A stretch of 64,000 nt of DNA from Stenogyne calaminthoides (lineage: Eukaryota > Streptophyta > Magnoliopsida > Lamiales > Lamiaceae), in NCBI GenBank assembly GCA_037126765.1, contig JBBCBC010000009.1, positions 23,086,870 through 23,150,869 of the forward strand, given 5' to 3'. Each line of letters begins with the position of its first letter. Position 1 is the first letter of the stretch. A model generated the notes under the pieces. It did not search any database. It was not told the DNA's origin and saw only the letters and a list, made by a program, of their open reading frames with translations. Positions 1 to 10,616 of the stretch are shown here, in pieces. A program made the position numbers and the translations under genes.

Positions 1-999
1 GTCATAATGATGAATTCAATCTAAAACGAGTGTCATATTGTCAATTTAAGTTGCATTACATAATAAAGTTCAATTAAATAACACATCTAATGCTTAATAA
101 CATGATCATATTTAATCATTTAGCGTGGATTCGCGTATCGGATTCGTGTGTCCATTAATTTATTTTATTTTATAATTTATCAATTCGCCAAATGACATTC
201 GGATGCGCGAATTCGAGAATCACACCCCTTTTAAGGTGCGGATGCGAATCCGATATTGTATTTTAATATTTTAAGAAGAATCATGCATCATACGTTATAA
301 TACTAAAAGTGCCCCTGATATTAAAATGTGGAAAAATAGATGGTGGGCTAGTTAGTATAACACGTGTCAAGACAATTAAGGGTACTGGGCAGTGCACAGC
401 ATAGAAGAAACCGTTTTCTTGGGTTACGATGGTGCAACAAAATGAGATCGATAAATTAACTGTGAAATATTTGTATAGCATATATGAAAAAACACAAAAG
501 AAGAATATGACGTTATGATTAGAAATTCAAAAAGACGTATTTTATAAAGCATTAGTAATGTTTAAAGATTGAAAGAGGTACAATCCACATGCAATTAAAT
601 TGGAAATTAAGAGATAACAGTTCATGTGTAAGCTTCATCTTTTTCAACAAATAACACGTTGCGAATTAAATTGGAAAGATACATCAATTCATGTAAATCT
701 GTGTTTTTTTTCTCAACAAAATAACATGTTAAAACTTGTGTGATGTTTGACCTTTATTTAAGACATCAAAGGAATAATTTTCAACAAAAAAATGTATGAT
801 GTTTGACCTTTATTTAAGACGGTCACATGCAAAAAGGAAAAACATATTAAAAAAAAAAGGGAGCAGATGAAATATTAAGAGTTTTGTTTTGTTCATATAG
901 TAAGTTAGTAACACAATTTTCTCTTTATAGTAAAACATTTGTATGTGTATAGTAACGTAATTTTTAATATCTTACATGTGTTATTATTAAGATAAGGTT
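1..999. other. AT-rich spacer, no gene seen
   Basis: No reading frame here resembles a known protein. Around 120-275 there are two GC-richer stretches rich in GGATTCGCG / GCGGATGCGAATCC-type words in opposite orientation. The same vocabulary recurs at 55.8-56.4 kb, so this may be a decayed hAT-like MITE. The rest is low-complexity AT-rich DNA. Confidence 0.5.
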
Positions 1000-1245
1000 A
1001 GATCTTTGTATCTTGTTTCGAAGTGTTAAAAGACTTCATTCAAAGATTTTAAAAAGCGTCTGATTTGTTATGTTGAAAAGTGCGACTTATTTATAAAGAA
1101 AAATACAATTGTTAATATGTAAATATAGTTGTATGCTTTTGTTTGAAATAGTTCTTGCGTTTATTTTATAAAACAAGACGCTTAAAAATACATTATGAAA
1201 GATAATCATCTTCACTCGAGTCTTGTATGAGATCCACTCTAAAGA
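1000..1245. mobile_element. Foldback MITE remnant (second subfamily, copy 1)
   Basis: This segment shares its order of motifs (GCGTCTGATTTGTTA, AAAGTGCGACTTATTTA, TTGTATGCTTTTGTTTG, TAGTTCTTGCG) with 12374-12616 and 17339-17583. It ends near a GTCTTGTATGAG/GAGATCCACTC border, as the other copies do. No coding capacity. The superfamily cannot be fixed because no clear target-site duplication is visible. Confidence 0.6.
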
Positions 1246-1749
1246 TAAATATATGTACTAAAATTAAAAGACAAGTATGTGTCTTTACAATATCACATGC
1301 TTATACTTACGATAACATATGTTTTGCATTCATAAGTAACACAAACCTCGTTTTCAAAAAAAATAAAAATAAATAATAATACAGAATTGATTAAATTGAA
1401 CTCCTGTAATGATGTCACACGGGTATTTGTTTTTGTCTTCATATACCCGTGTAATTTTGTGGAAACCATACTAGAAAAATACTACTTTAATTGTGTGCCA
1501 TTGGCCCATTGTATCAAAGAAGCCGGCGTGTGGATTATTAATTTTTTTTTTATCGGGCAAAGTTAAATATTAATTGTTAGTAGTTAATACATCAAGCACC
1601 TAAATACTCCACGAAATTATCAATTCATCTTATAACTCCCATAACTCCAAATTTGTTCCCAGATGAAATCGAACCTGAGTCTCCCATTCAAATGAGGTCA
1701 GGAGTATTAAACCACTGATTAGTCGACGTGTCATTTATAAAAGGAGGTT

Positions 1750-1910
1750 ATTTCGTGTATTTTAAAATTATATAATTTATTATATTAAAAAATATAATTT
1801 ATTTATATTTAATCGTGTAATTATTAATATAAAAAAATAATTATATAATTTCACATAAAAAAAATTATATTTTTTTAATATAATAAATTATACAATTTTA
1901 AAATGTATTA
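1750..1910. mobile_element. AT-rich copy of the foldback MITE family
   Basis: The left half (TTTTAAAATTATATAATTTATTATATT...) is the approximate reverse complement of the right half, giving a long hairpin. It has the same skeleton as the copies at 4.0, 18.6 and 28.0 kb. It lies about 320 bp upstream of the LDAP start codon, so it may form part of that gene's distal promoter. Confidence 0.5.
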
Positions 1911-2056
1911 ATTATATAGTTGACGTGGGAGTACATGGACCATCCCATGAGAAAAAGGTTGAAAGTTGGAACCTGTAATCTTCATATGGTTGCATTTATT
2001 AATTCCACCAATCCCCGATACCTTAATTGGGGGATCAATCCAAACGTAGTCACGCG

Positions 2057-2065
2057 ACACGTGGC
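2057..2065 (+). promoter_or_regulatory. ABRE / G-box (ACACGTGGC) upstream of LDAP gene
   Basis: ACACGTGGC with a CACGTG core lies 167 bp before the LDAP ATG. This is the classic ABA-response element bound by bZIP factors of the ABF/AREB group. A TATA-like TATAACATAA lies at 2131-2140. Plant LDAP genes are known to be stress-responsive, so the position is sensible, but a single motif does not prove regulation. Confidence 0.55.
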
Positions 2066-2231
2066 TTCATATCCACCGTCAACTCTTCACAAATTCTAAA
2101 TTACCTCTTTTCCCCCACCGTCCCCTTTCCTATAACATAACTGCTAAACACGAACTGAAAGATCAAAAATACTAAATCTGAAGAAAAACTCAAAGTACAA
2201 AGCCAAGGAATTCTCTTGAGCACTAAAAGGC

Positions 2232-3788
2232 ATGGCTTCATCTCAGGTAATTCGATTAATTGTTACCTTAATTAATAATTTATCTTTGATTGGATTTTTC
2301 TGATTAGTTATATATTATTAGGTTGAGGTAGAGGGGAGTGATGTACGATTGAAGCACCTAGGGTTTGTGAGGATTCTGACGATAAACGCCGTCGTTTTGG
2401 TGTCGAATATCTACGATCACGCCAAACAACACTCCGGTTCTCTTAAATCCACCGTCGATAAAGTGGAAAACGCCATCACAACGGTTGTGGGCCCCGTTTA
2501 CCGTATTATTGAGGACGTTCCGAGCCATCTCCTTGTTTTTCTTGACCATAAGGTTTCCTTTTTCCCTCCTGTTTAATTAAATATTATATTTTGGAATACA
2601 CTGATTTTCCCTTGTTGCGAGGTTAATTTGCGTGTTGTAGTGATCAATTATTTATGTATTATATTCATTAATTTGTGAATAGAAATCCGGTGAAACTTGT
2701 TCATAGTATGAAATTTATACTATTACACTTATAAACTAATATTTTTGCACTAATACCATCACTTTTATAAGTGTAATAGTATCAATTTCATAGTATGAAC
2801 AATTTTTTGTTAATTTATTATTGATTGATCAAGATATTGGGGTTTGTTTTAATTTTCTTATTTATAATAATCCTTGTTTGCTGGGGCTAATAAACCCTGT
2901 TCTTGTATGCTTTGCTGGTACTCTGTAAAAAGTAGATTTTCTTGCAAAACATTTAATTTATTGTTGAAATATTTATCCTAGTCTTATAGGTTGGAAGCCT
3001 CATTTCTCTTTTAGTTTCCTGTGCTTGCCTTAGGTAGCTTGAAATTTATCAAAACACTTGTACAACTATTTCTATTGATCAAATTGCAGTAGAGTATTGA
3101 ATAATTTAGTTTTTTTTTTTTTTTTTTGGGGGCAAATTCTTCTAAGCACTGATTGCAATGTGCAACTCAGTTGCATTTTTAAATGGTATTAGGTGTTTTG
3201 CGAAAAGGCATTAGTTTGTTTTACTAAAATGTATTAGTTGTTTTACTATAGTTTTTCAGCTGAACGTATTAATTGTTTTCATTTAAAAGTATTAGTTGTG
3301 CATCTAAGTGGCTTATCATTCTATTCATACCATGGTTGTTACTCTAGGTCGATCAAGTGGCCGACAAGTTCAACAAGTGTGCTCCACCAACGGCCAAGAA
3401 AGTCGTGTCCAAGGCCAACTCAGTCGTCCAGAAGGCATCCCAAACGGTCCAAGAATTGGCGGAGGAAGTCAAGGTTGGTGGCCCGCTGGCAGCAATTTCC
3501 CGAGCTGGTTCGATTTCCAAACATTTTGCAGTGAGTCAATTGGCTGTTGGATGGTACAAGGTAAACCAGCACCCTTCTTTACATGGAGCATCAGATACTG
3601 CTGTTTCTATTGCCACTTATTGGTCTGTGAAGTTCAATAACTTGGTAAAAGGATCAAGGGCGAAAGGGTATAGTATTTCCAATTATGTCCCTCTACTTCC
3701 AGTTGAAGTGGGGAAGGCGTACAAGGAGGTGGAGGAATCCGCAGTAGGTAAGAAAGAAGAAGGCTCGAGCTCGAGCTCGAGTGAATAG
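2232..3788 (+). CDS. REF/SRPP-like lipid-droplet-associated protein (LDAP), 3 exons
   Basis: Exons are 2232-2246, 2322-2552 and 3348-3788, all with GT..AG borders and phase 0, giving 228 aa. The start ATG (MASSQVEVEG) fits the short first exon typical of the family; starting inside exon 2 would lose the N-terminus. Family hallmarks are visible: LKHLGFVR near residue 16, a DHAKQHSG-like segment, VGPVYRIIEDVP, KVDQVADKF at the exon 2/3 junction, a VGWYKVNQ segment and a YVPLLPVE segment. The family coats lipid droplets in leaves and seeds, and rubber particles in latex plants. No signal peptide or transmembrane helix is expected or obvious. The C-terminus is an unusual run of serines encoded by a GCTCGA repeat. 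The 795-bp second intron carries an inverted-repeat MITE. An ABRE lies upstream. The paralogue is uncertain; I would compare it first with Arabidopsis At1g67360. Confidence 0.93.
2697..2802. mobile_element. Inverted-repeat MITE in intron 2 of the LDAP gene
   Basis: TTGTTCATAGTATGAAAT at the left matches the reverse complement of the right end, and the arms continue through TACTATTACACTTATA. A related inverted structure lies at 24128-24264. It is non-coding and sits well away from both splice sites. Confidence 0.7.
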
Positions 3789-4021
3789 GACAAAGAATAG
3801 GTAGGGTTGCTCGAGTGCATTTCCTTGGGGTAGAATGGTCACTTTGAAATGTGTAAATGATGTATAATATATGAGTTGTGTGTTGTGTACCGCTACTAAA
3901 GTGATCGGAGATGGATTCTGAGTGTTATGATTTCATTATCTTAGAATGCCAACACAAGTTTGTGAGTGAAATACTTGATCATTTATTATTGATCATGTTT
4001 TATGAATAGTAGAAGAGTGAA

Positions 4022-4246
4022 TCTCATATACACTCAGGTGCACCGTGCATTCATAATGCATTTTGGAATTGTGCGATTTATCATGTTGAAAATTGTAATT
4101 TATTTACACTGAGCCGTGCAACTATTTTTCAATATTAGTAGTTGCATGATTCAGTATAAATAAGTTGTATTTTTCAATATAACAAGTCGCATGATTCTAT
4201 AATGCATTGTAAGTGCGCGATGCACCTGAATGCTTATAAAATCTAA
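4022..4246. mobile_element. Foldback MITE, complete copy (family 1)
   Basis: The ends CACTCAGGTGCACCGTGCA and TGCGCGATGCACCTGAATG are inverted copies, and the whole element folds on itself around position 4130. The arms contain TGCATTTTGGAATT..., ATTTATTTACACTGA and their complements. It lies 234 bp past the LDAP stop codon. Other copies are at 18606-18843, 28040-28254, 40727-41352 and 56503-56951. Confidence 0.8.
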
Positions 4247-5846
4247 CCATCGTAGAATTATTTCATAGCATAAGACTTGTATGCAACTGCACCTAGTGTA
4301 TATTCCACTCAATTTTGATGAGCTTGCTAAGAAAAAAAAAGTGCAAATATCTATACTTATATAAAAATAGTAAAGTTTATGAAAAACCTATTCCCGCCCA
4401 CTTTGTTGTTCTCCCAGCTCTCTCTCCATTTTTCACAACTTATTATCACACTCTCACTTTGTTGTTCACCCCACTCTCTCTCCATTTTCTAACTGTACAT
4501 GTTCATTAATTAAGTACATCTTTATTAAAAAGAAGATCCAGTTAAAATCAGTCAAGCAGTCCAGTCTCCCCACTCCCTCTTTCCACTTTCTCCACTACTA
4601 TCAAACCTGTTGCAGAACATAACTCCAAAGTAACTACTTCTCCCCACTTTCTTCACTTCTCCACTATTTACTATCAAAATCACATATTCGAAACAAGAGT
4701 GGATGATATTCTCCACTTTCTCCATTACAAATCAAATATTCGAAACACTAATATTTTTAGATTACATTTTCAATTTTTTTTGCAAAAAGCCCAGAAAATC
4801 CTTAATATAGCTCAGATTTTCAAAACACGAAAATGAATTAGGTGGGGAAGAGAAATTGAAACAAAGGAAATACCTACAACCGGCGTCGATGATGGCAGCA
4901 TCCAGAACTTCTTTGCGCTAAAAACATGTTGGAATCCTTAAATCTTTAGTCTCCATTTGAGGTTTGGTAAATCTCCTCAATTTCATTTAATTTGGATCCT
5001 TCTTTATAATCAAAAATCCACATTCTTTTGTCCACATTCGGATTCCCATGGATGAGTGTTTGTCAAGTTCTTTTTCCTGATAGAAACCAAAACAAATTGA
5101 ATATGAGTTTGAGGGGAAGAACTCATTTGGGCATTATTGAGAAACAAAGTGTCCGAAATTTTTAAAGAAAGTAGATAAAAACTATTTATGTTGAAATTTT
5201 AATGGAATGGCAGTGGAGATGAGAGCATAAATAGTCATAAAATTTTCTTGACACACGTGGCCAGGCATACCTCTCACTCTTTATTTAAACATGATTATTT
5301 ATTTAGAATATGACTGCTTTAATTTAATTCACATATGTTTTATGCAATTTACTTTGATTATGTAAATTGGTCACATTATTCTGCATTTCTGGGAGCTGCA
5401 CAAGTGTGTGAGACTTATCTTTATTAGTGTTTCTGGATTTATACGGTTTTGTTTACTTAGGAAATCTGAATTTCAAATTAAGAATGTTATTTCCAGGTTT
5501 TGTTTGTTATGAACATCACAACATATTTCGTTCTATAAATTTTGCCTTTGGTTTATTTCTAAATCGGGTATGATCCAGTTCCGAATTATTTTATTAGGTT
5601 TCTATTAGTAGAATAAAATTAAAAAACGTGTCAAGATCATGTCCCTACATTTATGGTGGAGATGAGATTAAATGGAGGAAATTGAGGGAAGAACTACACG
5701 AGAGGATCCGCTCCCATGTATATGTGTGTAGTGTGAGTTATGACTATTTAATGACTTTTGAGTGATTAATCATAGTGTGAGATTCGTGTTTTATTTTCTT
5801 TTAGTTTAATTTATCTTGTCCTATTTTAATACTTACGAATTTGGCT

Positions 5847-6354
5847 GATGTCCACAAGCCGGAGTTTCTAAACAGAATAAGATGTTCGGGTGTTCCGAAT
5901 CACGAGTTGAAGTTGAAGGTTGGGACTCCTGTGATGTTATTGAGAAATCGATAATTCACTTGGCTTGTATAATGGTACTCGATTGGTTATTACAAAACTT
6001 GGATCACATGTACTGGAAGCTAAGATTCTGTGTGGAAGCAACGAAGGTCATAAAATATTGATCCCAAGAATGTCATTAATTTCATCCGATCGGGGATTAC
6101 CATTCAAGTTTCAAAGAAGACAATTTCCAGTGATCATGTCGTATGCCATGATAATAAACAAAAGCCAAGGACAATCACTTTCACATGTTGGCCTATTGTT
6201 GAAGAGACCTGTTTTTAGTCACGGTCAATTATATGTTGTTGTTTCACGAGTGACCAATCGGAAAGGACTAAAGATCTTAATTTGTGACCAAGATGGTGAG
6301 ATGAATAGAACAACGAAAAATGTTGTGTACAAAGAAATATTTCAAAATCTATAA
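5847..6354 (+). pseudogene. C-terminal fragment of Helitron RepHel helicase
   Basis: The translation shows the end of a PIF1-type helicase: a FLNRIRCSGVPNHEL segment, KVGTPVMLLRN, LYNGTRLVI, INKSQGQSL and a YVVVSRVTNRKGLKI motif before the stop. The SQGQ and VSRV motifs are late helicase motifs. The Rep nuclease and the Walker motifs are missing. A frameshift near 5946-5952 separates the first block from the 129-codon frame starting at 5965. In an intact element this part helps unwind DNA during rolling-circle transposition; here it is a remnant. Confidence 0.85.
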
Positions 6355-6554
6355 TTTTAGTCTATCTATTTAATTTGCGTATTATTTTGTACACATATTT
6401 GTTCTAAATTGAGTTTTATTCAATATTGGTGTACTCAATATTTTATTTACAACACGACAATATTAACAAAAGTTAAATTTATTTCTACAATAAAAGAAAA
6501 AAATTGAACTATGCACAACATACTTTTTGTTAATAAATATTTGTTAGTAACAAT

Positions 6555-6970
6555 TAGGGGTGGACGGTACGGCATACCAAAATTTTCTCGTCATACCGTT
6601 ACCGTACCGAAATTCGATACCGAAAAATGTCATACCGTTGTCGTACCGAAAATTCGCTATACCGAAATTTCGGCATACCGAAATTTTTGGTATGTTAATA
6701 TTACATACCAATACCGTACCAATATTTCAGTATATACCGGTATACCGAAATATTTTTGGTATACCGGAAATATTTTCGATATAACGGTATATTTTTCCGG
6801 TATACCGAAAATATTTCGGTATTTTGGTTTACCAAAATTTTCTATATTTTCATATCGTTATCCTACCGAAATTTTCGGTACGGTACCATACCGAAAATTT
6901 TGATAAAATCGATATTTTTCGGTACGATAAGTGCGATATACCGGTATTTTTGGTATTTCCTCCACCCCTA
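6555..6970. mobile_element. hAT-type MITE nested in the Helitron
   Basis: The perfect 10-bp terminal inverted repeats TAGGGGTGGA / TCCACCCCTA are flanked by identical 8-bp duplications GTAACAAT (6547-6554 and 6971-6978). This is the hAT signature. The 416-bp interior is not coding. It is a dense mixture of direct and inverted copies of GGTATACCGAAAT-like words, so the strand can fold in many ways. Reading frames predicted here are by-products of the repeat. Confidence 0.92.
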
Positions 6971-7445
6971 GTAACAATTTATAAATAGTAAAGTAGTATA
7001 CATTAAAAAAAATCTTCAACTCTTCATCCGTGCATCGCACGGGTGATTTACTAGTTAGTTTTCAATTTCAAAAGGCAGGTAGAAAAAATATTGATTTATA
7101 TATTGAAAAATGGTATTACTCGTTTAGTATATAAATTTGATATTCTTCTTATACAATCCCTCTATTTTTTTAATAAATGTCATTCTAAGTTTCTTAAGAC
7201 AAATTACGGATATATTTTTATGTGAAATTACATCTAAATAAAAATGGGGGAGTATGAAGTAATACCATTCTTTATACCAATTATATTTTTTTGTATGCAT
7301 GATCAAAATTAAGTAAAATTTGATGGAGTACACCATGTACCCAAGTGCATCTAAATTTTTGTAATTTCAGAAGAAGTTCATTAAATGATAACCAGGGTCT
7401 GGGTTTAGAAAAAAAAAAGATAAAACACTTAAAAAAAAAAAAAAA

Positions 7446-7578
7446 ACTCGTATGAGACGGTCTCATGCGTGAAACGGAATATAACTTAGTACAATTAACA
7501 TTCACTCCTCCCAAAATGTTAAAACGTCAATGTTCAAATTACATGTCATCTCATCGTGAGACGATGTCACGCAAGAGT
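7446..7578. mobile_element. Short MITE, GAGACGGTCTCA family, copy 1
   Basis: The ends ACTCGTATGAGACGGTCTCA and GAGACGATGTCACGCAAGAGT are inverted relatives. The core ACAATTAACATTCACTCCTCC is shared with 31115-31260 (opposite strand) and, more weakly, with 51236-51364 and 55425-55555. About 133 bp, non-coding. Confidence 0.65.
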
Positions 7579-7982
7579 GCCTCGTAGAAAAAACTTCAGC
7601 AAAAAAAGACAAAACTCTATAAATTAAAAAAAAAAAAATACTTCAGCAGAATTCAAGTTTATATCTTACTGAGCTTGATTTTCCGGCCCAATTACTCCTT
7701 TTGGGTTTATCTGACCCACTGTTTCCGGGCTTGTTTTTTCAGCCCAACTTCTTTGTATTCCTTTTATGCTTAATTCTGGCAGCCTTTTCAATTCTCTTTA
7801 TTATGGGCTTTTTTTTTAATTGGGTACTTTTTTTCCTACCCTTTTACAAGTGTAGGTTTCATTTTCCTTTTTTAAATAAAATATCTAATTTAATTTTTTG
7901 AGGGAATAAAATACCTAACTTCTGGAATTCATATTCATAGTCCTCGGATTGAAGGTATGTTAGTAAAGATATATTAGGATTT

Positions 7983-8127
7983 AACCCCAAGAGTTGTCCT
8001 ACTGGTGGAGACTTGTCCATACAGAGATTAACTCTGGCTTGAAGTGGGGTCCCCGCTAGTGGACAGTGGGTTCTGGTCCCCCGTATTAGTCGATCCTTGG
8101 GCCGGATACCGAGTTATAAAAAAAAAA
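7983..8127 (+). mobile_element. SINE with target-site duplication
   Basis: A 145-bp non-coding unit ends in CCGGATACCGAGTTATAA plus an A-run. It is flanked by 15-bp repeats GATATATTAGGATTT (7968-7982) and GATATGTTAGGATTT (8128-8142) that differ at one base. An A-tail plus target duplication marks LINE-mobilised retroposition. Related copies occur at 13345-13437 (reverse strand) and 53600-53785. I do not recognise clear A and B boxes, so the tRNA origin is not shown. Confidence 0.75.
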
Positions 8128-8142
8128 GATATGTTAGGATTT

Positions 8143-9027
8143 TCATTACAATTGCACCATATAGAACTTAATGCAAATCAGATGGAAAAAAATTGAATCG
8201 TGTAAAGGCATTAAATTTTTTTTTATTATAGGTGTAAAGGCATTAAATGATTATGGACCAAACAATCGAAATATTTTATTGTGATACAAAATAAAAAATT
8301 GTATAAAGATGATTAAGAAAAAAAACTTATATACCACTCAGAGACCTTATAAGAAATTGTAGTCATGAGTGAAATTTCGGAGTTTATTATTATAAGTAAG
8401 TTGTAGGTTTCCCGTGCATCAAGTGTACTTTTTAAAACCACAACTTGTTTACTTGAAACTTCAATTTGTATGGTGTAAAATAAATTGGACTTTTCAGTAT
8501 AAAAAAATTAAATGTTTCAAACAAACAAATTTTTAAAAATATATTTAAATTACACGGTGGTCGAATATTAAAAAATTAGTCGAATGGGGCATAATAACGT
8601 GATCTTGTAACTTCGTTTCCATTTAACATGATTGTATTTAGACCTCAATTTTATTTGGGCCCTGTTAAACTTATCCTACAATCCATTTTCTCGTGACTCT
8701 TGAATGGAAAAAAAACTGAAATATTTTATGTAAGAATCTCATAATCATTTGACGACTAAAATAAGGGAACTTATTTATTCCAAACGAAAAAGAAAAAGGC
8801 AGTTAGAAAACAATATCGACTTTAACCAAGGGAAATTGTTGACTGATTAAGAAAATAATCTGATATAGGGCATTTTGAAAGGAACGCAGTAAAAAAAAAA
8901 AAAAAAAATTTAAAAGATGAGACATTAATTCAGAATGAAATTTATTGCTGGAATTTGATATTCAAGTATATATCGGTCACGAGTTGAATTTATGGTGCGT
9001 ACGAGTGTTTAAATTGAGGATTTACCT
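8143..9027. other. AT-rich spacer, nothing recognised
   Basis: No coding frame with family features. A short piece near 8410-8470 (CGTGCATCAAGTGTACTTTT...) resembles one end of the foldback MITE family but is too decayed to delimit. Confidence 0.5.
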
Positions 9028-9514
9028 GATAAAAAACCATAAATGGTCCTTTAGTTGTGTCCTCCGAACCCATAAATGATCCTGTAAATTTTTACTTTAT
9101 TAATTTAAGTCTTTTTTGCCGGAGAATTCAAAATTTGATAAAAAAAATTAACCTATCTTTTTATTCTGATCATGTCGATGGTCGCCACCACTCTCATTTG
9201 AACTGTCTTTTATCACGGAAGAAAAACCCTCAATCAATTTCAACTTGAACTGTCTTTTATTCTGATCATGTCGATGGTGGTTAATTTCAAGTGATTTACG
9301 TTGAGGCGAGAGTCGAAACCTATATTATTCTCTTCTACTCTTTGAACTCGTCATTTTAATATTTTTTTCCGCATCATTTTGTAAGCTACATCATATTTCC
9401 GTCAATTTTTCGGCGAAAAAGATTAAAATTGAAATCAAAATGATCAAAATTGATACATAATCGTTTGTGGATCAGGGCAAAGTTACAGGATCATTTGTGT
9501 TTTTTTCTTGTTAT
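9028..9514. mobile_element. Possible MITE with long diverged terminal repeats
   Basis: The left end GATAAAAAACCATAAATGG and the right end, read in reverse (ATAACAAGAAAAAAACACAA, then ATGATCCTGT), share an 'A-run, CAyAAATGrTCCt' pattern. Inside, a phrase around TCTGATCATGTCGATGG is repeated near 9163 and 9259. No target duplication found. Confidence 0.35.
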
Positions 9515-9515
9515 A

Positions 9516-9663
9516 ACTCGGGAATGTTACTCTCATTACACTCTTCCTTTACCCCCAAATGAGCCATAAATTTATTATTATTTTTTTGAACTCGGGAATG
9601 TTACTCTCATTACACTCTTCCTTTACCCCCAAATGAGCCATAAATTTATTATTATTTTTTTTT
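9516..9663. repeat. Tandem duplication, 74-bp unit, two copies
   Basis: The unit begins ACTCGGGAATGTTACTCTC at 9516 and again at 9590. The two copies look identical base for base until the terminal T-run, so the duplication is recent. It abuts the tRNA-Glu gene, ending 12 bp from its 3' end. Confidence 0.9.
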
Positions 9664-9674
9664 CCAAAAAAGCA

Positions 9675-9747
9675 TTCCGTTGCCGGGACTTGAACCCGGG
9701 TCTCTCGGGTGAGAGCCGAGTATCCTGACCAACTAGACTAAAACGGA
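9675..9747 (-). tRNA. tRNA-Glu (anticodon CTC)
   Basis: Read on the minus strand, the 73-nt sequence folds as a cloverleaf. The anticodon arm is CTCGG-CTCTCAC-CCGAG with anticodon CTC at 9713-9711, decoding GAG. The T arm CCCGGGTTCAAGTCCCGG carries the internal B box GGTTCAAGTCC. The A box lies in TAGTCTAGTTGG. The acceptor stem pairs TCCGTT with AACGGA, but position 7 is T opposite C66 where plant tRNA-Glu normally has a G-C pair. CCA is not encoded, as expected in eukaryotes. It could still be functional or be slightly decayed. A run of T (pol III terminator) lies past the 3' side only in the mixed AAAAAA/TGGAAA context of the adjacent duplication. Confidence 0.93.
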
Positions 9748-10044
9748 TTTGTATTTCGAATTTGTTATTATCAGATTGTTTTTATAGCTAAATATGATTA
9801 TAAGGTGTTTTAGACCATCTCATGGACACCTACGCCTACCCATTTATACATCAATCATTGTACATGAACTAACAAACGCACTATCATTTCAGATCTTGAC
9901 TTGATTTGAGTTTTTCATCAATCATTTTATGCTGGGATCGTTCTGATAAAAAAAATGAAATCATGTTTGACAATATTTTTAAGTCCAAATCGATCGGTTT
10001 GACCGAATTCATTGGATCTAATCACAGGGTCGATCTAGTTTTAG

Positions 10045-10325
10045 GGCCCGTTTGATATGACTTGAGAATTATAATGGTAATGTGTATTATTGAGGGGTCA
10101 ATCGTCATTGTGTAATTATTGATTGGATTGTTATTATTTTGTTAGAACATCAACAATGTGTATCATTTTAGGAGGGTTGAATGAGAGTAGAATTAAGTAA
10201 CGAAAATAGGATAATTAATTATTTTCATTTATTCCCATTACAAAATATCAAAACTATCAAGTAATATTAATGAGAATAATTCACAATACCTCCTTCCATT
10301 ATTCTCAACCAAGCAACACACACCA
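10045..10325. mobile_element. MITE of the GGGCCCGTTTG type
   Basis: It starts with AGGGCCCGTTTGATATGACTT, a terminal motif common to plant Tourist/hAT MITEs. The right half (AAGTAATATTAATGAGAATAATT, CCTTCCATTATTCTCAACC) recurs at 27820-28037 and in part at 32905-33065. The ends are not precisely fixed. Confidence 0.55.
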
Positions 10326-10616
10326 ATTAGACCACCAGATCATGTTGCCATTGTCGATGTACGACCAATTTACAACTGCTAGTTGAATCCCTTGATTGAG
10401 ATTTCTAGTTTGAATGAGTTATAAGCTTAAATTTATCCACAAGAAAGACGTAAAAAATATATAAATCCTAGAAAAGAAGTGATTAAATAATGTGTTTACA
10501 ATGAATATCGTAGCATATACTGCAATAAAGATTTCATTAGATTGCAAACGTGAAATTAGAATGGAAAAAATTGTATGTGCAACAATTAGTTCCTTTACCT
10601 ATTTAATTTTTCCGTA

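Larger units (their letters stand above)
4350..7054 (+). mobile_element. Helitron (rolling-circle transposon), both ends present
   Basis: The left end is TCTATACTTATATAAA, a typical plant Helitron 5' terminus, preceded by A at 4349. The right end has the hairpin CCGTGC-ATC-GCACGG (7028-7042), eight bases, then CTAG (7051-7054) followed by T at 7055. The element therefore sits between A and T with no target duplication, as Helitrons do. It is 2705 bp, carries only a C-terminal helicase fragment and contains a nested hAT MITE, so it cannot move by itself. It lies about 560 bp downstream of the LDAP gene. Confidence 0.9.

Noticed and set aside
3238..3640. Frames of 98 and 110 codons overlapping LDAP exon 3
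   Set aside because: Shifted frames of the real exon; the 143-codon frame carries the family motifs.
6511..7040. Several overlapping frames rich in Y, R and F
   Set aside because: They follow from the ATACCGAAAT repeat of the hAT MITE and change with each frame; not genes.
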